Shown one piece after another: positions 12,421 to 24,810 of a DNA stretch of 64,000 nt. The stretch's first letter is position 1. Each line of letters begins with the position of its first letter. Below the pieces are notes generated by a model. That model was not told the DNA's origin. It was given only the letters and a program-made list of their open reading frames with translations, and searched no databases. A program made the translations under genes and the position numbers. This DNA comes from Anastrepha obliqua (taxonomy: Eukaryota; Arthropoda; Insecta; Diptera; Tephritidae), in the NCBI RefSeq assembly GCF_027943255.1, contig NC_072893.1:1550001-1614000 (forward strand), given 5' to 3'.

Positions 12421-14739
12421 AGCCAAACAATGAAATGACTTAAGCATTGACTGAAATGTGGATATTTCTTCTCTTTGAGTTGTTTTTAAATTCCGACACC
12501 GCACTAAAGATTGGAGCTAATTGATGATAATTAGCCCCGTTGGGGGTATGATAAAATGGCGGCTGAAAGCGTAAGATTCTGTGAGAAACATTCAAACCAT
12601 TCTGTTCGAGTAATTCAGGATAACCTACGCAACCGAAAACCAGATCGAAGACAAACATTAACAACCGAACAGCTGCACATTTTGCTGACGGCTGCAGATT
12701 TTTTAGTTGACAGCGAGCAGCTTGAGAGAGAAGCGACTGGAACAAATTTAGAGGCTGAAGAGCAAAACGAAGGGGTTTTCTTTGACCTTTTCGATTGAAC
12801 CTGCTCTAAAATAGCGAGTTTTAAATATTTCGTTCCGTTCAACGTTGTTTGGTTGCTTGGAGCTGCAGACTCATTCCTCTTTCAATTGTTTAAATTTATT
12901 ACCAATGCGCCATTCATACTAAACTCTGCTAGCTACTCACGCTACTATCAGCCCACGAAGGATCAGCTACGAACAGCTGTGAACAGCTGTCTGCATAAAA
13001 ATATGTCAGCGAGCTTTGGCAAAGACGTCTAAACTGCATTAAACTGCAATAGAGTACAACTACCAGCCATTTGCGTTGCGCGAGCGGAGCTTTGCGAATA
13101 AATTGCCTGTCTGGAACAAGTGACACGGGTCCTCACAAAACGATAACTGTGGCAACTTCAATTCACCTCCTCATCAATTGGTCGGCGCAATAGAGTCAGA
13201 CAGATCTCAGTGTCCCTATTTCTGTTTGATTGTGCTTTATTAGGTATGTGTGTGTGTGTATGTGTCGGCACAATACAATGAACTTGAAATGTGGCAAATA
13301 GCGATTGCCATTTCAATCTGCTGCTTTCATTTCACATCACAGTGGCTTTCGAGTCAGACGACAACAAAGCAACGACAACTACAACACAGGCACTTCTGCA
13401 TTTTACACTTACTTACGAGTACATTAGAATTATTTCGACCATAGCGAATGGGATCTAAACACTTTGCGTGCATTTCTTTTAAGTTGAAATATTCATAATT
13501 GAATTTCGCAATGGCATTTGAGTGGAGCGCCACATTTACTATTTGAAAGCCACTTGAGCGGAGGATAAGAGCTCATTGTAATTGTGTTTGTGAGCTGTGT
13601 TGTAGCAAATGGGCTGTTAGTTGCAGGCATTACGCGGCAAAGTAGTTGAGCCTTCTGCTGTCTTCTGTTGGAGGGGCTCGTAAAAGCGAGTGCGCAGAAA
13701 ATTGCAACACTCAGCGACAGCTTTTCAAGTGTCACTTTTGCATTTCACATTATGTTCACCAATATATACACAGGCGAAATGCACACAAGCACAGAGCTCG
13801 CATTCGCTTACTGACACATTTTCATAAAAACGCTTCTGCTGCATAAAATTGCTTCACACTAAATTAGTGTGTACATAACTCTGCGCACAAAGGACGTGCC
13901 ACCCATATATGCACACAAATACACGCACACATACGCGCGCGGCCATACACAAATGTTCAGCGTACTCAGCGAATAACTAAAAAGCCGCTTTCACGGCCCT
14001 GCGTCACTACGTAAATTTACAAAGTGCAAATTATGCGCTACAAAGCGTTACTTTTGTGCGAGCAAACTTAAAAATTCTATTTAAAAATTGTTGCTGCATT
14101 GAGAAAGTATGAGTGGCTGAGCGGCTGGGTGAATGAAAGCGCGAGTGACTAAGTGAATGAATGAAATGGCAGTTTATTAAATTTCTAAAAAAAATTCAAA
14201 AAGGGAAAAAGCAAATCAAGGGCTACGAGGGCCGGGGTCTGTATAAAAGCGAAGATTGGCAGTGCATTGGTGGTGCAGGAAGCACTTCATCAACAACTGC
14301 CATATACAGTCACCCGCCGCAGCACATGTGTTCTCCACATACACGCACTTGAGCGCTTTTGTGCCTGGAGAGGACAAGCAGCCAAGTTGCAGCGAAATGG
14401 AGGAAAGAAATGCAAAGGGCGCTGCAGCGCACAGTGCAACGGGCGAAAATAGTTTTGAAGTAAACCAAACTTGTGCTCAGATGTCATGCAGTTAGTTAAT
14501 GAATGGATTTGTAAATCTATTGGTTTTTTACATAACAGAACTTTATTAAAGTTAAGTTGAAATTTAGGCTCCGTGAAATGAGGCTCCGTTTAGCAGGTAA
14601 TAGAGTTCCCTTTTTTGATCTGAGCTTTCGGCAGGAATTGAAAAATATCTGCAAAAGACGAAGAAATTTTTATTAAAGAGGAGAAAAAAGGAAACAGAAA
14701 AAGAGAGAGAAAAAAATCTACAAACAAATATCTTTTTTA
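12421..14739. other. Non-coding; one unassigned 80-codon open frame
   Basis: The stretch 12556-12798 (+) holds an open frame of 80 codons with a predicted helical, acidic C-terminal half (TTEQLHILLTAADFL, then an EAEEQNE run). It has no family I recognise and overlaps open frames on the minus strand, so I do not call it a gene. The rest (12800-14740) is CA/GT-rich and AT-rich DNA. A purine-rich tract of GA and A runs lies at about 14679-14717. Confidence 0.4.
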
Positions 14740-15220
14740 GATTTCAAAATCGCAAATCCTTCATAAATTAAATTCAGAATGAACCCTGCGAGGCAGCCGA
14801 GTATCAAATAGGTGTTTGAATTAGGTGTTTTTTAAGTGCCTAAGAACTTGAAATGACAATAAAGAACAGAAATATTGTTGGAGTAATGTTTCTGTATTAA
14901 AATCTGGGAGATAATTTCGTGACAATTATTTTTTGAGTCCGATATCCGGCATATGCCCGCCGCGGCTACGAGTTGCAAGGTGCATACGATCAGTCCAATT
15001 CTTGACTGCTTTTCCCATTTAATCTGAAGACCAAATATAAATGAGTCCAATCAACAAAAATGCGACGCAAGCGAATGTCATTTGGCGCCAATTGTTGTAC
15101 GACTTCCATTTTATTTATTTGATTGAAGGGCAAAGGCCAACCAGTTGAAAGCGACGACGAATCGACATTTTGGCGTCTTCTTCAACACCTTGCCCCATGA
15201 ACTTCGCGAACTCATTTATT
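14740..15220 (-). mobile_element. Mariner element with internal deletion
   Basis: On the minus strand, about 15170-15130 gives EEDAKMSIRRRFQLVGLCPS, the second helix-turn-helix region of a mariner transposase. Then 15110-15035 gives VVQQLAPNDIRLRRIFVDW, matching the VQ.L.PND...R..F..W linker. The next block, about 15005-14940, is already the protein's C-terminus (KNWTDRMHLATRSRGGHMPDI). The whole catalytic DDE core between linker and C-terminus is missing, so this is a deletion derivative. Frame shifts add further damage. Confidence 0.7.
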
Positions 15221-15404
15221 TCTTTTTTTTTTTTTTCAAAGTAAATTTTCACAATTTGGGAGCATTGTTGTGGTCTTAAATGATTTATGATGATTTGCCA
15301 ATATTTTTTGTCCTTGATAAACTATCCATGCAGATAACATTCTCAATTGAAAATAAGAAACTATTCAAGGAAACCTTCATAATGCATATTATATCGCTCT
15401 TAAA

Positions 15405-15860
15405 TGGAACATAGCGCGGAAACAAATGTCTTTCAACCATTTCTGTCAGCCGCTATCTGTCTGATTTGGCTTGAGGTGGCGTTGGAAGGACTCTCGAGGT
15501 AGATTGTACGCGGTTTGTCGTGGAAACCTCTGTGTCGATTTCCTTGCGAACTCCATTGAAAAACCATTTTGGCAGTATTATTGTCTTCTTTGTATCTTCT
15601 TCCACTCCAATCCCATTTTCGTTTTTTTTATTTCAGAATTAATCGGACAGCTTGTTGAAAGCAGAATACGGTCCACATTAGAGATCATTCTTGGCCAAAA
15701 AATACAGCATATAATTCTGAGCCATTTTGGCAAACGCTAGAAGATATCGCCTTATGTTGTCCCACAAAAGCCAGGTCTTAGCGCCATAAAGGAGAATCGA
15801 TTTTACACTGGTAATGAACATTTTAAGTTTTGCTTTTAGTGACAGCGTGCGGCTTGCTGC
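15405..15860 (-). mobile_element. LINE 3' end (RTE/CR1-like reverse transcriptase tail)
   Basis: On the minus strand, 15840-15770 reads KAKLKMFITSVKSILLYGAKTW, the typical LYG.E.W motif near the end of a LINE reverse transcriptase. Further on, NNTAKMVFQWSSQGNRHRG (about 15600-15540) and QIRQIAADRNG followed by KTFVSALCS (15470-15420) match the closing GRP/RRRG and 'QIRQIAADRDGWR.FVAALC' blocks of endonuclease-reverse transcriptase elements. TGG to TGA changes and frame shifts interrupt it. Only the last part of the second ORF is left. Confidence 0.7.
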
Positions 15861-18800
15861 AGTCTGCTTAGGTTATGAAACGTATTTCGTGTTTTACAAA
15901 TACGAGCTGACTCACCTGCGACTGCGCCACCATCTTTTGTGATAGCTATAGTTATCGATACCTTTAGTTCTCATACAGCTAAAAAAACACCCGATATTAT
16001 AAGTATCATTAATTACGAAAGTGCTTATCAAACTATTCATTTTTGGCAGCCTCGGGAAAAAAATGTTTCATATACCTCAGAAATATATCTTTTGGGAAAG
16101 AATATGCAAGTTTTCTTGTAAAAAAATATGTCAATGTTAGCTATAGGGTAAAACCACCCTCAAGGCATCAGAATTAAACAGTTGCAACAATTTTTCTTTT
16201 TTTTAAACTATTAAACTAAGTTTTTTTAACTATTAGACGCATATGTTTCACATTTGTTTTCGTTCGGTCTATAAAATGAGATTCAAAACGAATGCATTTA
16301 ATAAAAGGACTTCTCTGCGTGAGGCAGTTTTTCCAGCATAATCCGTCACAGCTGCCGCGATAGGCACCGAAATTTGAATCTAAGTGAAAAAAATATCAAA
16401 TGTATCTACATTTGGAAAAATAATTTATTTCTATTAAAAAAAAAACTATTAGCTTTGCTTTTACTTATTTGAAATTTATGGCTCGGAGGGAATCTTGCTG
16501 CACGATACTGCTCAAGTTATCACCGAGATAAATACCTTTGCATGCTTGTATGCAAGTCGAAGTGTCTACCAGGATGAGCTTAGAACTCAAGTCAACAGTT
16601 TGCCTAAAGGTCCGTAGAATTGAAAATTTGTCACTAATTGTGGTTTAATAAATGGTTTTTAAGGCCGATAATGGGCAATGCGGGCAGTTTTAATTTTAGT
16701 TCAACGGCGAATAACGAAAGTAAATAGGGCATATCTATTCATTTAGACTGTACGAAATAAGCCGGTATCATAGCGAGACAGGCTGCTTGGTTGCACGAGT
16801 GAAAATGTTACGGATAATTTAAGAACAGACATTTTAGCAACTCAGAAATGACACTCAGTAATAATCCACACGCCGCTCAAACCCATCTCATTTCATTATC
16901 AATAGCACATTTTTCAGCAAGTTCAAACACCGACTTTCATTTCTTTATCACCATTGCTCGCGCGCAATTTCCACACTGTGCGTTCACCTTTTCCGCATGG
17001 AAACGTCAGAGAGCAGCGGCGATGAAATAAAAATGGCTTAAGGACTAACAGGGTTTTGAAAGCGAAAATTAAAATATCTAAATCCTTAACCAAAACAGCG
17101 CTACACCTTCTGATATCCACATGAATATATGCACACAAATACATATACAAATTTACAGTGTGGCACTTACACAAGCACACAGAGACTCACTATCCTGCAC
17201 GTTTAAAAATGCTAAAAAAAGGCATTTAAATTATTTTCTTTGCTTTTCAATTCAGCGAAATGCAGGCAGCGCTGCAACTGCAAGCATAGCTCGGCTACAA
17301 ATGGTTTGCAACATGTGTCCTTATAAATGCACTCACATCCACTTATACGTATATATGTATGTGTGCGCCACCAACACAACGTATCGAAGCAGAGAGCTCT
17401 TGGTAGGTGCAATGGGAGGGTAGGGAGACAAATGCACGTATGGTCCACTGGCTAATTTGGTCGCTTGGCCAAAAGATCAGTTTATCTGCCACGCTCGTGA
17501 AAGACTACAGAAATGTAAAAACCTTGTGATTCGGGTGCTTTTTGCGTGTGTGTATGGCTGCATTTATTCGAGTGTGCAAAGTGTGGGAATCGCGTGTAAA
17601 ATTTCACCTGGACTCTTATGAAGAACTAACTAAAAATAGACCACACCTTCATACGCCACTACATTCGCAACGTGAAAGGCAAAGAGTTGGCGGGAAGGTT
17701 GCGAGCGAAAATTGGAACATGCTTGCAATATGTTGCACCTGGCATTGCTACCGCCGCGTCCATACCACTGTTGCGCGCTAGTCATTGCTGTTGTTGCCGT
17801 TGTTTTCATGTCACGAATTCCAGTGGCCGCGTAGTTTTCCAATTTATTTTCATTGTTTGCCGTGCAACGGGAAGTAAATATTTTTGAGAATACATTGTTG
17901 TTGCAAGTATAGAAGCGTAACTATGCGCGTGTATGTGATATCGCTGACAATGGCTACACACAAAGGACACATATACACATGTGTGTACGTGGCCTACATG
18001 TTGCACAAGAGTGGGTGAGGGAAAATTTTATTTGGTCTGCCAACAGTCCGCTTAAGTGCACACTTATACCGCAGCAGTAAATTTAATTGTGATGGTGGAA
18101 CCCAAAAAGTGATTTTTGACAAAAGCTGCCATTTAATTTTTGTTAATTGCTACGCAAATCTTTATGCTTTTCTTGGTTATTTGCGCAAATCACACCTTCC
18201 ACCTTCTACTTTATACCAAAATAAATACTCAATCTGATCAAAACTATTGGCAAAATTTTGTGCTGGTTAGAAGGACTTAGACTCCCAAAAGTCATGGGAA
18301 TGACAGACTGTAAATTAAGAATTGTTTTATCTTAGTACTCAGCAAGATTTCAAGGCTTTGTGTAAGTGGCTACCGGATATAAATGCAATAAAAGTCCAAT
18401 CCAAATTGAATGCAATTGAACTGAACCAGATAACTTCCATGTTCAACGTGTTGCTGTTCATTGTGTGCCAAAATATTGAAGTGTTACCATATCATTTTGG
18501 AAATTTTCAACTTATATCAGGAGATAATTGGGCCTCACTTTATTCTGACTGTTCTGACATTCTATGGCAATTAATATGAATATATTTGAAATAAAAATAA
18601 TTGATCGCGTTTCCCCAATTTGTCTATTGAGTGCGTAAAGTGCTATGAACCAAAAACATTTGAGGGATTGCGGGGCGTATGAGTAACTTCTAAGCGAAGT
18701 CGGCAGGCATGGGAGGCATACATTGCGCTCATTAATTGCAAAAGTGTCTAAATAACAAAATAAAAAACAATTTATCAATATGCAGCTCTTACTTTGTGTT

Positions 18801-21800
18801 GCGTCAAAAATTACCGACTAAAATAATTTCATAAAGTGGAAACGTGCCTTTACTTTTTCCTGGAAGTTTTTGAAGTCGTTTTTCTCCAAATTTTGGTTTT
18901 TTAGATATCGGCATTCTTGCTGAAAATTAGGGATATGACCTTTGCTCATATACCGCGCAACAACTATCTAGGTCTAGGCGGCAGGAAGAGCCAGTTTGTT
19001 TTAAAGGGAAATATCAATGCAAGTCAATGCTTTGGAGCAGATAAAAATAAAATTAAGAGCCTTGCGCTTCTGCTGACAGAAACAAAAAACATTAACAACT
19101 CAGGATTTTCTCATGAATTGCGTCGAATTTCGCATAACCTTAGCCGCACTTTGTTACTTAATAATCTGATTCATTCAAATGCCATTATCAAAAATAAAAA
19201 CTTTGGAAGCGCTGGCAGCGCAATGTTGCAACAATACGAGTGTATGTGCGGTATTTGCTGTAAGTAGCTTTAAGCCGCAGCTTTAACTAGCGGAATTCCG
19301 TCAAGTGGCTGCACAGTAGGTCGGTGGGGAAGTGGGTTAGTTGGCCCAGCTGCCGCACCTGATGCTAACTGAGCCGATTAAAATAACTATTCCGGTGCGT
19401 ACTTAGTGGGCCGCAGTGAAGAGCAGTGCAAACTCGCATTCGCATCGCAGTCATGCCACAGTGCCACAGTGTTACATTTTCCGCTTGTGTTTGTGTTTGT
19501 ATTTGTGTTTGCATTCGTATATGTGTATGTGCCTATAAAGACCAACGACTGTTTGTTTGTGATGCCAGGGTGCCATGTGGCTTTGTTGAAGAGGTGTATG
19601 TGCCAGTTTTTCATGCCACAGCTGCGGAACTAAGATTTAAGTGCAAGTTTGGATTAAGAAAATATTTACATGCACGCGCGCAGGCATCGGAAGTGTGTAT
19701 GGGGTTAAGTATGGAGCCTGAAGTAAACTGGTTATTTAAATATGAGCTGCAACGACTGTAATAACAATTGAAGAGTTTTTGCCAAATTCAACACACAGGA
19801 AGCTCGAAGGCAGCACGTTTGTATGAAAAAGAAGTCACAGTGAAATAGACGGGATCCACATTGCCCCAAACCCCACAAGCAGCTTTTGTTAACGGCAAAG
19901 AAACTGCAATTTGTACATACCCAAGCGGAGTGCCCTTTCTAATACCAGAAAGAGTTTTCTTCAACGCTTTGAATTTCTCCACAAATTCTCAAAACTAGCT
20001 CGATGCACGCATTATTAGGAAATCTACTTGCAATAATCATTTATGCCAAGAAAATAGTAGGAAACAGGCGATCAAATGCAGCGAAAGCATATACAGTGCA
20101 CATAAATTTATACTAAGTACACTCGTACATTTGTATATCCACGACACTCAAACTCTTATTTAGCAGATGTATGTAAACATGATATTTGACGTGAGCAGGC
20201 GCTCAGCCGCTGGCACCCAGCGCAGTGTGGGCCCACGAAAATGGAAAATACTGGCAAAGCCATTGGCATAACAGAAGCAACAACAACAGCTATAGCAGCA
20301 TCAGACATCTTTATGATAAATGTAAATACAAATATAAATATAAATACATAAATACACACATACATCTGCACATAGATTTTAATGTAATAACAACAGCTGC
20401 GCCCAGTGGGGCCACTGCTCGTTTATGTAGGTCACTAACACGCTCGAATGCATGTGCCAATATGTACAAATGTATGTATTTATGTACGTTTGTATGTTTG
20501 AATGCATGTCTGTTTATAGGAGCGTTTACATTCACCACCATCGTGGAGTTTCTTCCTTAGTGTCAACATCATCACCGCTTCACCCAACTCTATACTCACA
20601 CACTAACAAGCAGCATTAGCACGCGGCCAGCGCGGCGGTAAAGTGTTGGCCCACTACATAGAATAGGCACACACACACACGGAACGAACTTCAGTGTGAG
20701 TTTTATTTATATTTGTTGGTGTTTGCACTGAAAGCAGTCGAGCGGTGCGATATTCGCCAGAATGCAAGAGGGCGTGTGTGTGTGTGTACATATGAGATTA
20801 AAAAATGCGTTGCATACTTTCAGGAAAATTGTAAACCAAACAAGTTAGTTACAATTGCTCCTCCAACCTCTCCTACATTTCATGCACACCACATAACTGT
20901 GTATATTTGTGTTTCTGCATAAATAAAAATGGGCTCACTCACACATAGATACGAGTATATGCACAAAAACAACTGCACGCGATTACGTACCTAAGGGCGA
21001 GTTACGCAAGTAGCCACATGGTTGTGTTGCAGCATTTTATGGAATGTGCTTCCAAGCTGCATGGCTGCTGTTGTTGCCCCCTCTATGCCATGTGCCCTTC
21101 CAATCTCGCCACACGACGCAACTCGCTCTGCCATCTACAAATTTTCAATTTTGCACACATAACTACTTCACCCCGCTCACCTGCTATGCCTTGCCATTCG
21201 GCCGGTGCCTCCAGCGCCCACCGCTTGTCCTCGTGCCACCCAATGCCACATGAAATATTATCCATTTCAAGGATTAGACGTTATGCCATAAATTGACTCA
21301 CTTGCATTTACGAGTCTTTCATTAGAATTAGTCGCATTGCTGGTTGCCCGCTTGCCGAGCTGTCCAGACCCGCAACTGTGTGAGTGTGTTGCACTAGTTT
21401 GGTTTTCTGGCTCGCTGGTAGGGAAGATCAGGCACATGGGACGGGCTGATTGGCTACTTGGTTGTCTGTGTGGTCAGTCCGTCGGTGTATCGGTCTGTCT
21501 GTCGGTTGGCTGATGACTTGGGCAGATGCTTGTGGTTTGCTTTCTGCTGAATTTCAGCCGCCATTGTTGCTGTAAACTAGTTGCAGCTCATATCAAAACA
21601 TGTGCATCGATATATGCGGGTGTGTGCGTGTTTGTGCCCACGCGCTCGATATTGAGCAAAGTTTACGTTGCATTCGCCACACTTCGGCCAGACGACTCGC
21701 TTACGGCTCCAATGACTAGCAGTGCGGGCAGTGGTGTGCAGTTGAATAGTTGGCGCTTATCGCTTTTCTCTATTCCATTCCATTTCATTGCTTAATTAAT

Positions 21801-22789
21801 GTGCCAATGGAAAGTAATTACTTCTTCGTTTCTTCATCGCATTTTTCCTGCCCTCCTAAATTCTTCCCCGCTGTTCAGCTATGTCGGGTTAAGTGGAAAG
21901 TTTTAGTGCCAGCTTTTGCAAAGGATATCTGGAGCAACACGTCCGAGAGGGTAATTCCGCTAGGAGGATTCTGGATGAAGTTATTTATTTATTTTTGCTT
22001 TCTTATCGCAACTAATTACGTAATGTGTTAAATACTGATTGTGGATTCTCAATGAAACATTTTTGTATTGCAAATAGAAAGCAAACAAAATGATGCACGA
22101 GTCAAGTCGATGATTGAGAAATGAATATGTCCTCTGAGGTAATGAAAGTAGGTTGGCTTTTTCCTTGAAATAGTTAAGAATTCCCGTAGCAGGAAAAGTA
22201 ATTAACTTCTTTAAAGTAGTAATAATACTTTCATATTTGTTTTAGAATTTTCAGCTGAATATATAAAAATTCTATTAGGAAACAGCTGGTAATGCAACAG
22301 CCAAATAATTGCATAAAAGGGGAACACGAATTAACATTTTCGGAAAGCTTTTTTGTCTGAAAAAATCCAGGATAAATTTAAAATCGTAATAGTGATATAA
22401 ACTGATATATTTTCCCAGCCTGAGGGGTGAGTAGGCAATGATTTATGTTTGCTAGCAAAACTATTATTTTAGAATTTCAAGCAAAAATTGAAAAAAATAG
22501 AAAACCAAAATTTCTATGTGACTGGCCTTTTTACTTTTTATAGTAAATTATGATACTTGAAAATTGGTGTTTATCCTTTAAGAGAGGAGGGGAAAAACTG
22601 AAGCAGATAGCAATTTAGAAAAGCTTATTTTTTATGGCATAGTTTATAGAAGTTTTGAACTTTTTTTCTTTGTTTAAGCGAAATATACCAACTAATTCTT
22701 ATTTGTAAATGCAGAATTTTTTAAAAATCTAAATTTATTCTAGATATTGTTGATAGTTCGATAAATTAGTGACATATCGCCAAATAAAA
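15861..22789. other. Non-coding intronic or upstream DNA, about 6.9 kb
   Basis: No supported gene or mobile element. Simple repeats include TTTGTG-type units at about 19485-19530, AAATATA-type units with ACAC at about 20317-20365, and GTCTGTCGGT-type repeats near 21458-21512. These produce overlapping open frames on both strands (for example 19387-19761 and 20156-20560). The 116-codon frame at 18917-19267 (+) has no recognisable domain. Confidence 0.45.
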
Positions 22790-23700
22790 ATTTGAAAAAC
22801 TTCTCGTGATGCTACACCCTAAAATTTGTTCTATGGAAAATCTGTACCGAGACTGGTGCCTCTGTCTACACTGACCGCTCGGAGCAGGTGTTTTCTCTAA
22901 ATAAACCAATTTATCTAATTTCTTAAACGTGCCGAATACTGCTAGTGGCTTTCAAGCAGATGTTTTTGCCATCCTGCAGCCATTCAAAATGCTTAGGGAA
23001 CGTGGAACCAAGGGAGATATTAACATTTGTCTGACGACGCCTAGGAGCAGACCCAAACTGTAAACAGGAGATCAAATATCTTGGAAGTAGAAACAAAGAG
23101 GGATAAGCATTTTTTGATGAGCTTGCAAAGAAAGGGACGATTGAATTACTCTCGGAGATCTCCTACCCGGCCATTGGCATCCCCCTGTATGTTGCTTAAA
23201 GGGAATTCCACAACTTATTGCTCAGAAAAGAGCACAAGAGATGGATATATATTTTTTCATTTGCTATTTCCAAAAGCCTTTGGGTCCAGTATAATAGACA
23301 TAGGACTGAGAAAGTTTTGGAGACTCCACGCCATTCAATTTCCAAACTCGTAACTGTATTTATCGGTCATTGGACGATAGTTTACCATTTAAGTCCCATT
23401 GCAGAAGCTGTGGGGACCTTTTTAATAAAGAAACTGTGGAGCACTTCTTCTGTAAATGTCCGGATTTGGCAGCTGTAAATGTCCTGGGGGAATGAGCCAA
23501 CCTAAATCCCATCAACCTTCTGCTTTGCATCAAAAGCTCTGGCTGGCTGTAAATATCTGCCTGTAAGAGGTCTCAAAATGGTATCAAAACGGCGCTTAAG
23601 CGCTGCTTGGGGTGTGCCAAACCGACGCTTCAACCATGGGACCAATGCTTTGAAAATTGTGTTTTAATTCTCACAGGAAAGCTGCGATTTTCCGTAAATT
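22790..23700 (+). mobile_element. LINE 3' fragment with RNase H, copy 1
   Basis: The + strand keeps the start of an RNase H domain: VYTDRSEQ (about 22866), then ASGFQADVFAILQ and KMLRERGTKGDINI (about 22942-23030). The centre of the domain is deleted. The frame then resumes with AKKGTIELLSEISYP (about 23115-23165), AISKSLWVQYNRHRTEKVLE (about 23264-23325) and the zinc-finger-like segment SHCRSCGDLFNKETVEHFFC (about 23396-23457). It belongs to the same family as 52760-54330, which keeps matching segments in the opposite orientation. RNase H is typical of the I, R1 and LOA clades. Multiple stops and frame shifts mean it is dead. Confidence 0.7.
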
Positions 23701-24099
23701 TTGTATTAAATATTACATAGAATTAAGTGTTTTTTTTGTTTTTTAACTTTAGAGTTCGGATGGACTCCAAGTAACAGAGCGTATTCTACTGCGTCTTAAA
23801 TTAAAATCGGTGGTAATCTCAAAATCAAATCTCGTCCATGAGTGTAGGGTATACAGACTACCAGGCAGATCCTCGACCTCACTATTCACTTTCTACGCCG
23901 ATGGGAATTGCAGATATGAGCACAGAGCTATGCAGATTTGTGGACCCTCTGCGGTATAGGTAGTGTGACCGACGAACAATTTGTTTGGGGTTTTGCGGAG
24001 TAGTTGGCTGCTGCGAGAGATGATGCGGTTTTTTACGCTTCAATCTTTCATTCCACTCCTTCCGATCGGGAGGAGCTGAAGCTTCGCCATTAACGTGGT

Positions 24100-24810
24100 G
24101 AGAGAGCCGCTTAAAGTGCGGTATGGTAATTTTTGGACTACCGCAGCAACTGGCTCAATACCAGGATCACGTTAGAGTTAGTACCAAGACGTACCAAGAC
24201 GCGTTAAGAGCATATCTCACGACGTGGTTTGGAAACCTTTGTATTTGCAAGGTATGGGTTGTGCTTAAGCAACCCCATCTCTATATTCGTTTGAGCATCT
24301 AGTTATTTAACAGTAGTTTATTGTGTGTGGATGAAGCAGATCGCTTGCCCATAAGCCAGATCATGTTTCGGTACTGGATTTCCAAGTTTTTTTTTCTTTT
24401 AATAAGTTCGTTCCATTTGAGCTTACTATCTAAGGTCATACCCAGTTTTGATATGGGATTTGTACTCCGTTTATGTACAAAGGGGGGTATCTGATTTTGT
24501 GGTAGATAAAGTAGATAAGTACCGATTTTGCTTCATTTAATTTTGTGCGCCATCTTGTTATCCATTCAGAGATGTTATTGAGGTGACGTGGCTTTGGACT
24601 GATGGGTAAGTCGCAAGTAAAAAGTAAAGAGTAAAGGATTAACCCCATGTATGGCTGTATTTGATGGGAAAAAATCGATTTGTAGGTTTCGTAGTAATGC
24701 GTTAATCTTATTGAGAAGACCACCGTAGTATATTTTGTCGAAGGCTTTGAACCCGTCAGGAAGTCCATCGCAGCATACGTGTTTTTTTTTTTTTTTCAAA
24801 GGCGTTTTTC
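24100..24810 (-). mobile_element. Jockey-like LINE reverse transcriptase fragment
   Basis: On the minus strand, about 24770-24710 reads GFKAFDKIYYGGLLNKI, the start of the palm domain (AFDKVWH.GLL.KI). The reading frame at 24768-24436 then has the DLP motif and ISEWITRWRTKLNEAKS, which matches the W...WRIKLNE.KS block of Jockey elements. After a frame change, LDSKLKWNELIKKKK and YRNMIWLMGKRS (24430-24330) match the thumb region (L.WK.HI...Y..MYWL.GR.S). The YXDD catalytic motif is not visible because of an internal deletion. A T run at 24781-24796 interrupts the start. Non-functional. Confidence 0.7.

Noticed and set aside
12556..12798. 80-codon plus-strand frame with an acidic helical end
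   Set aside because: Too short and without a known family; three other frames overlap it. Kept only as a note because of its less biased composition.
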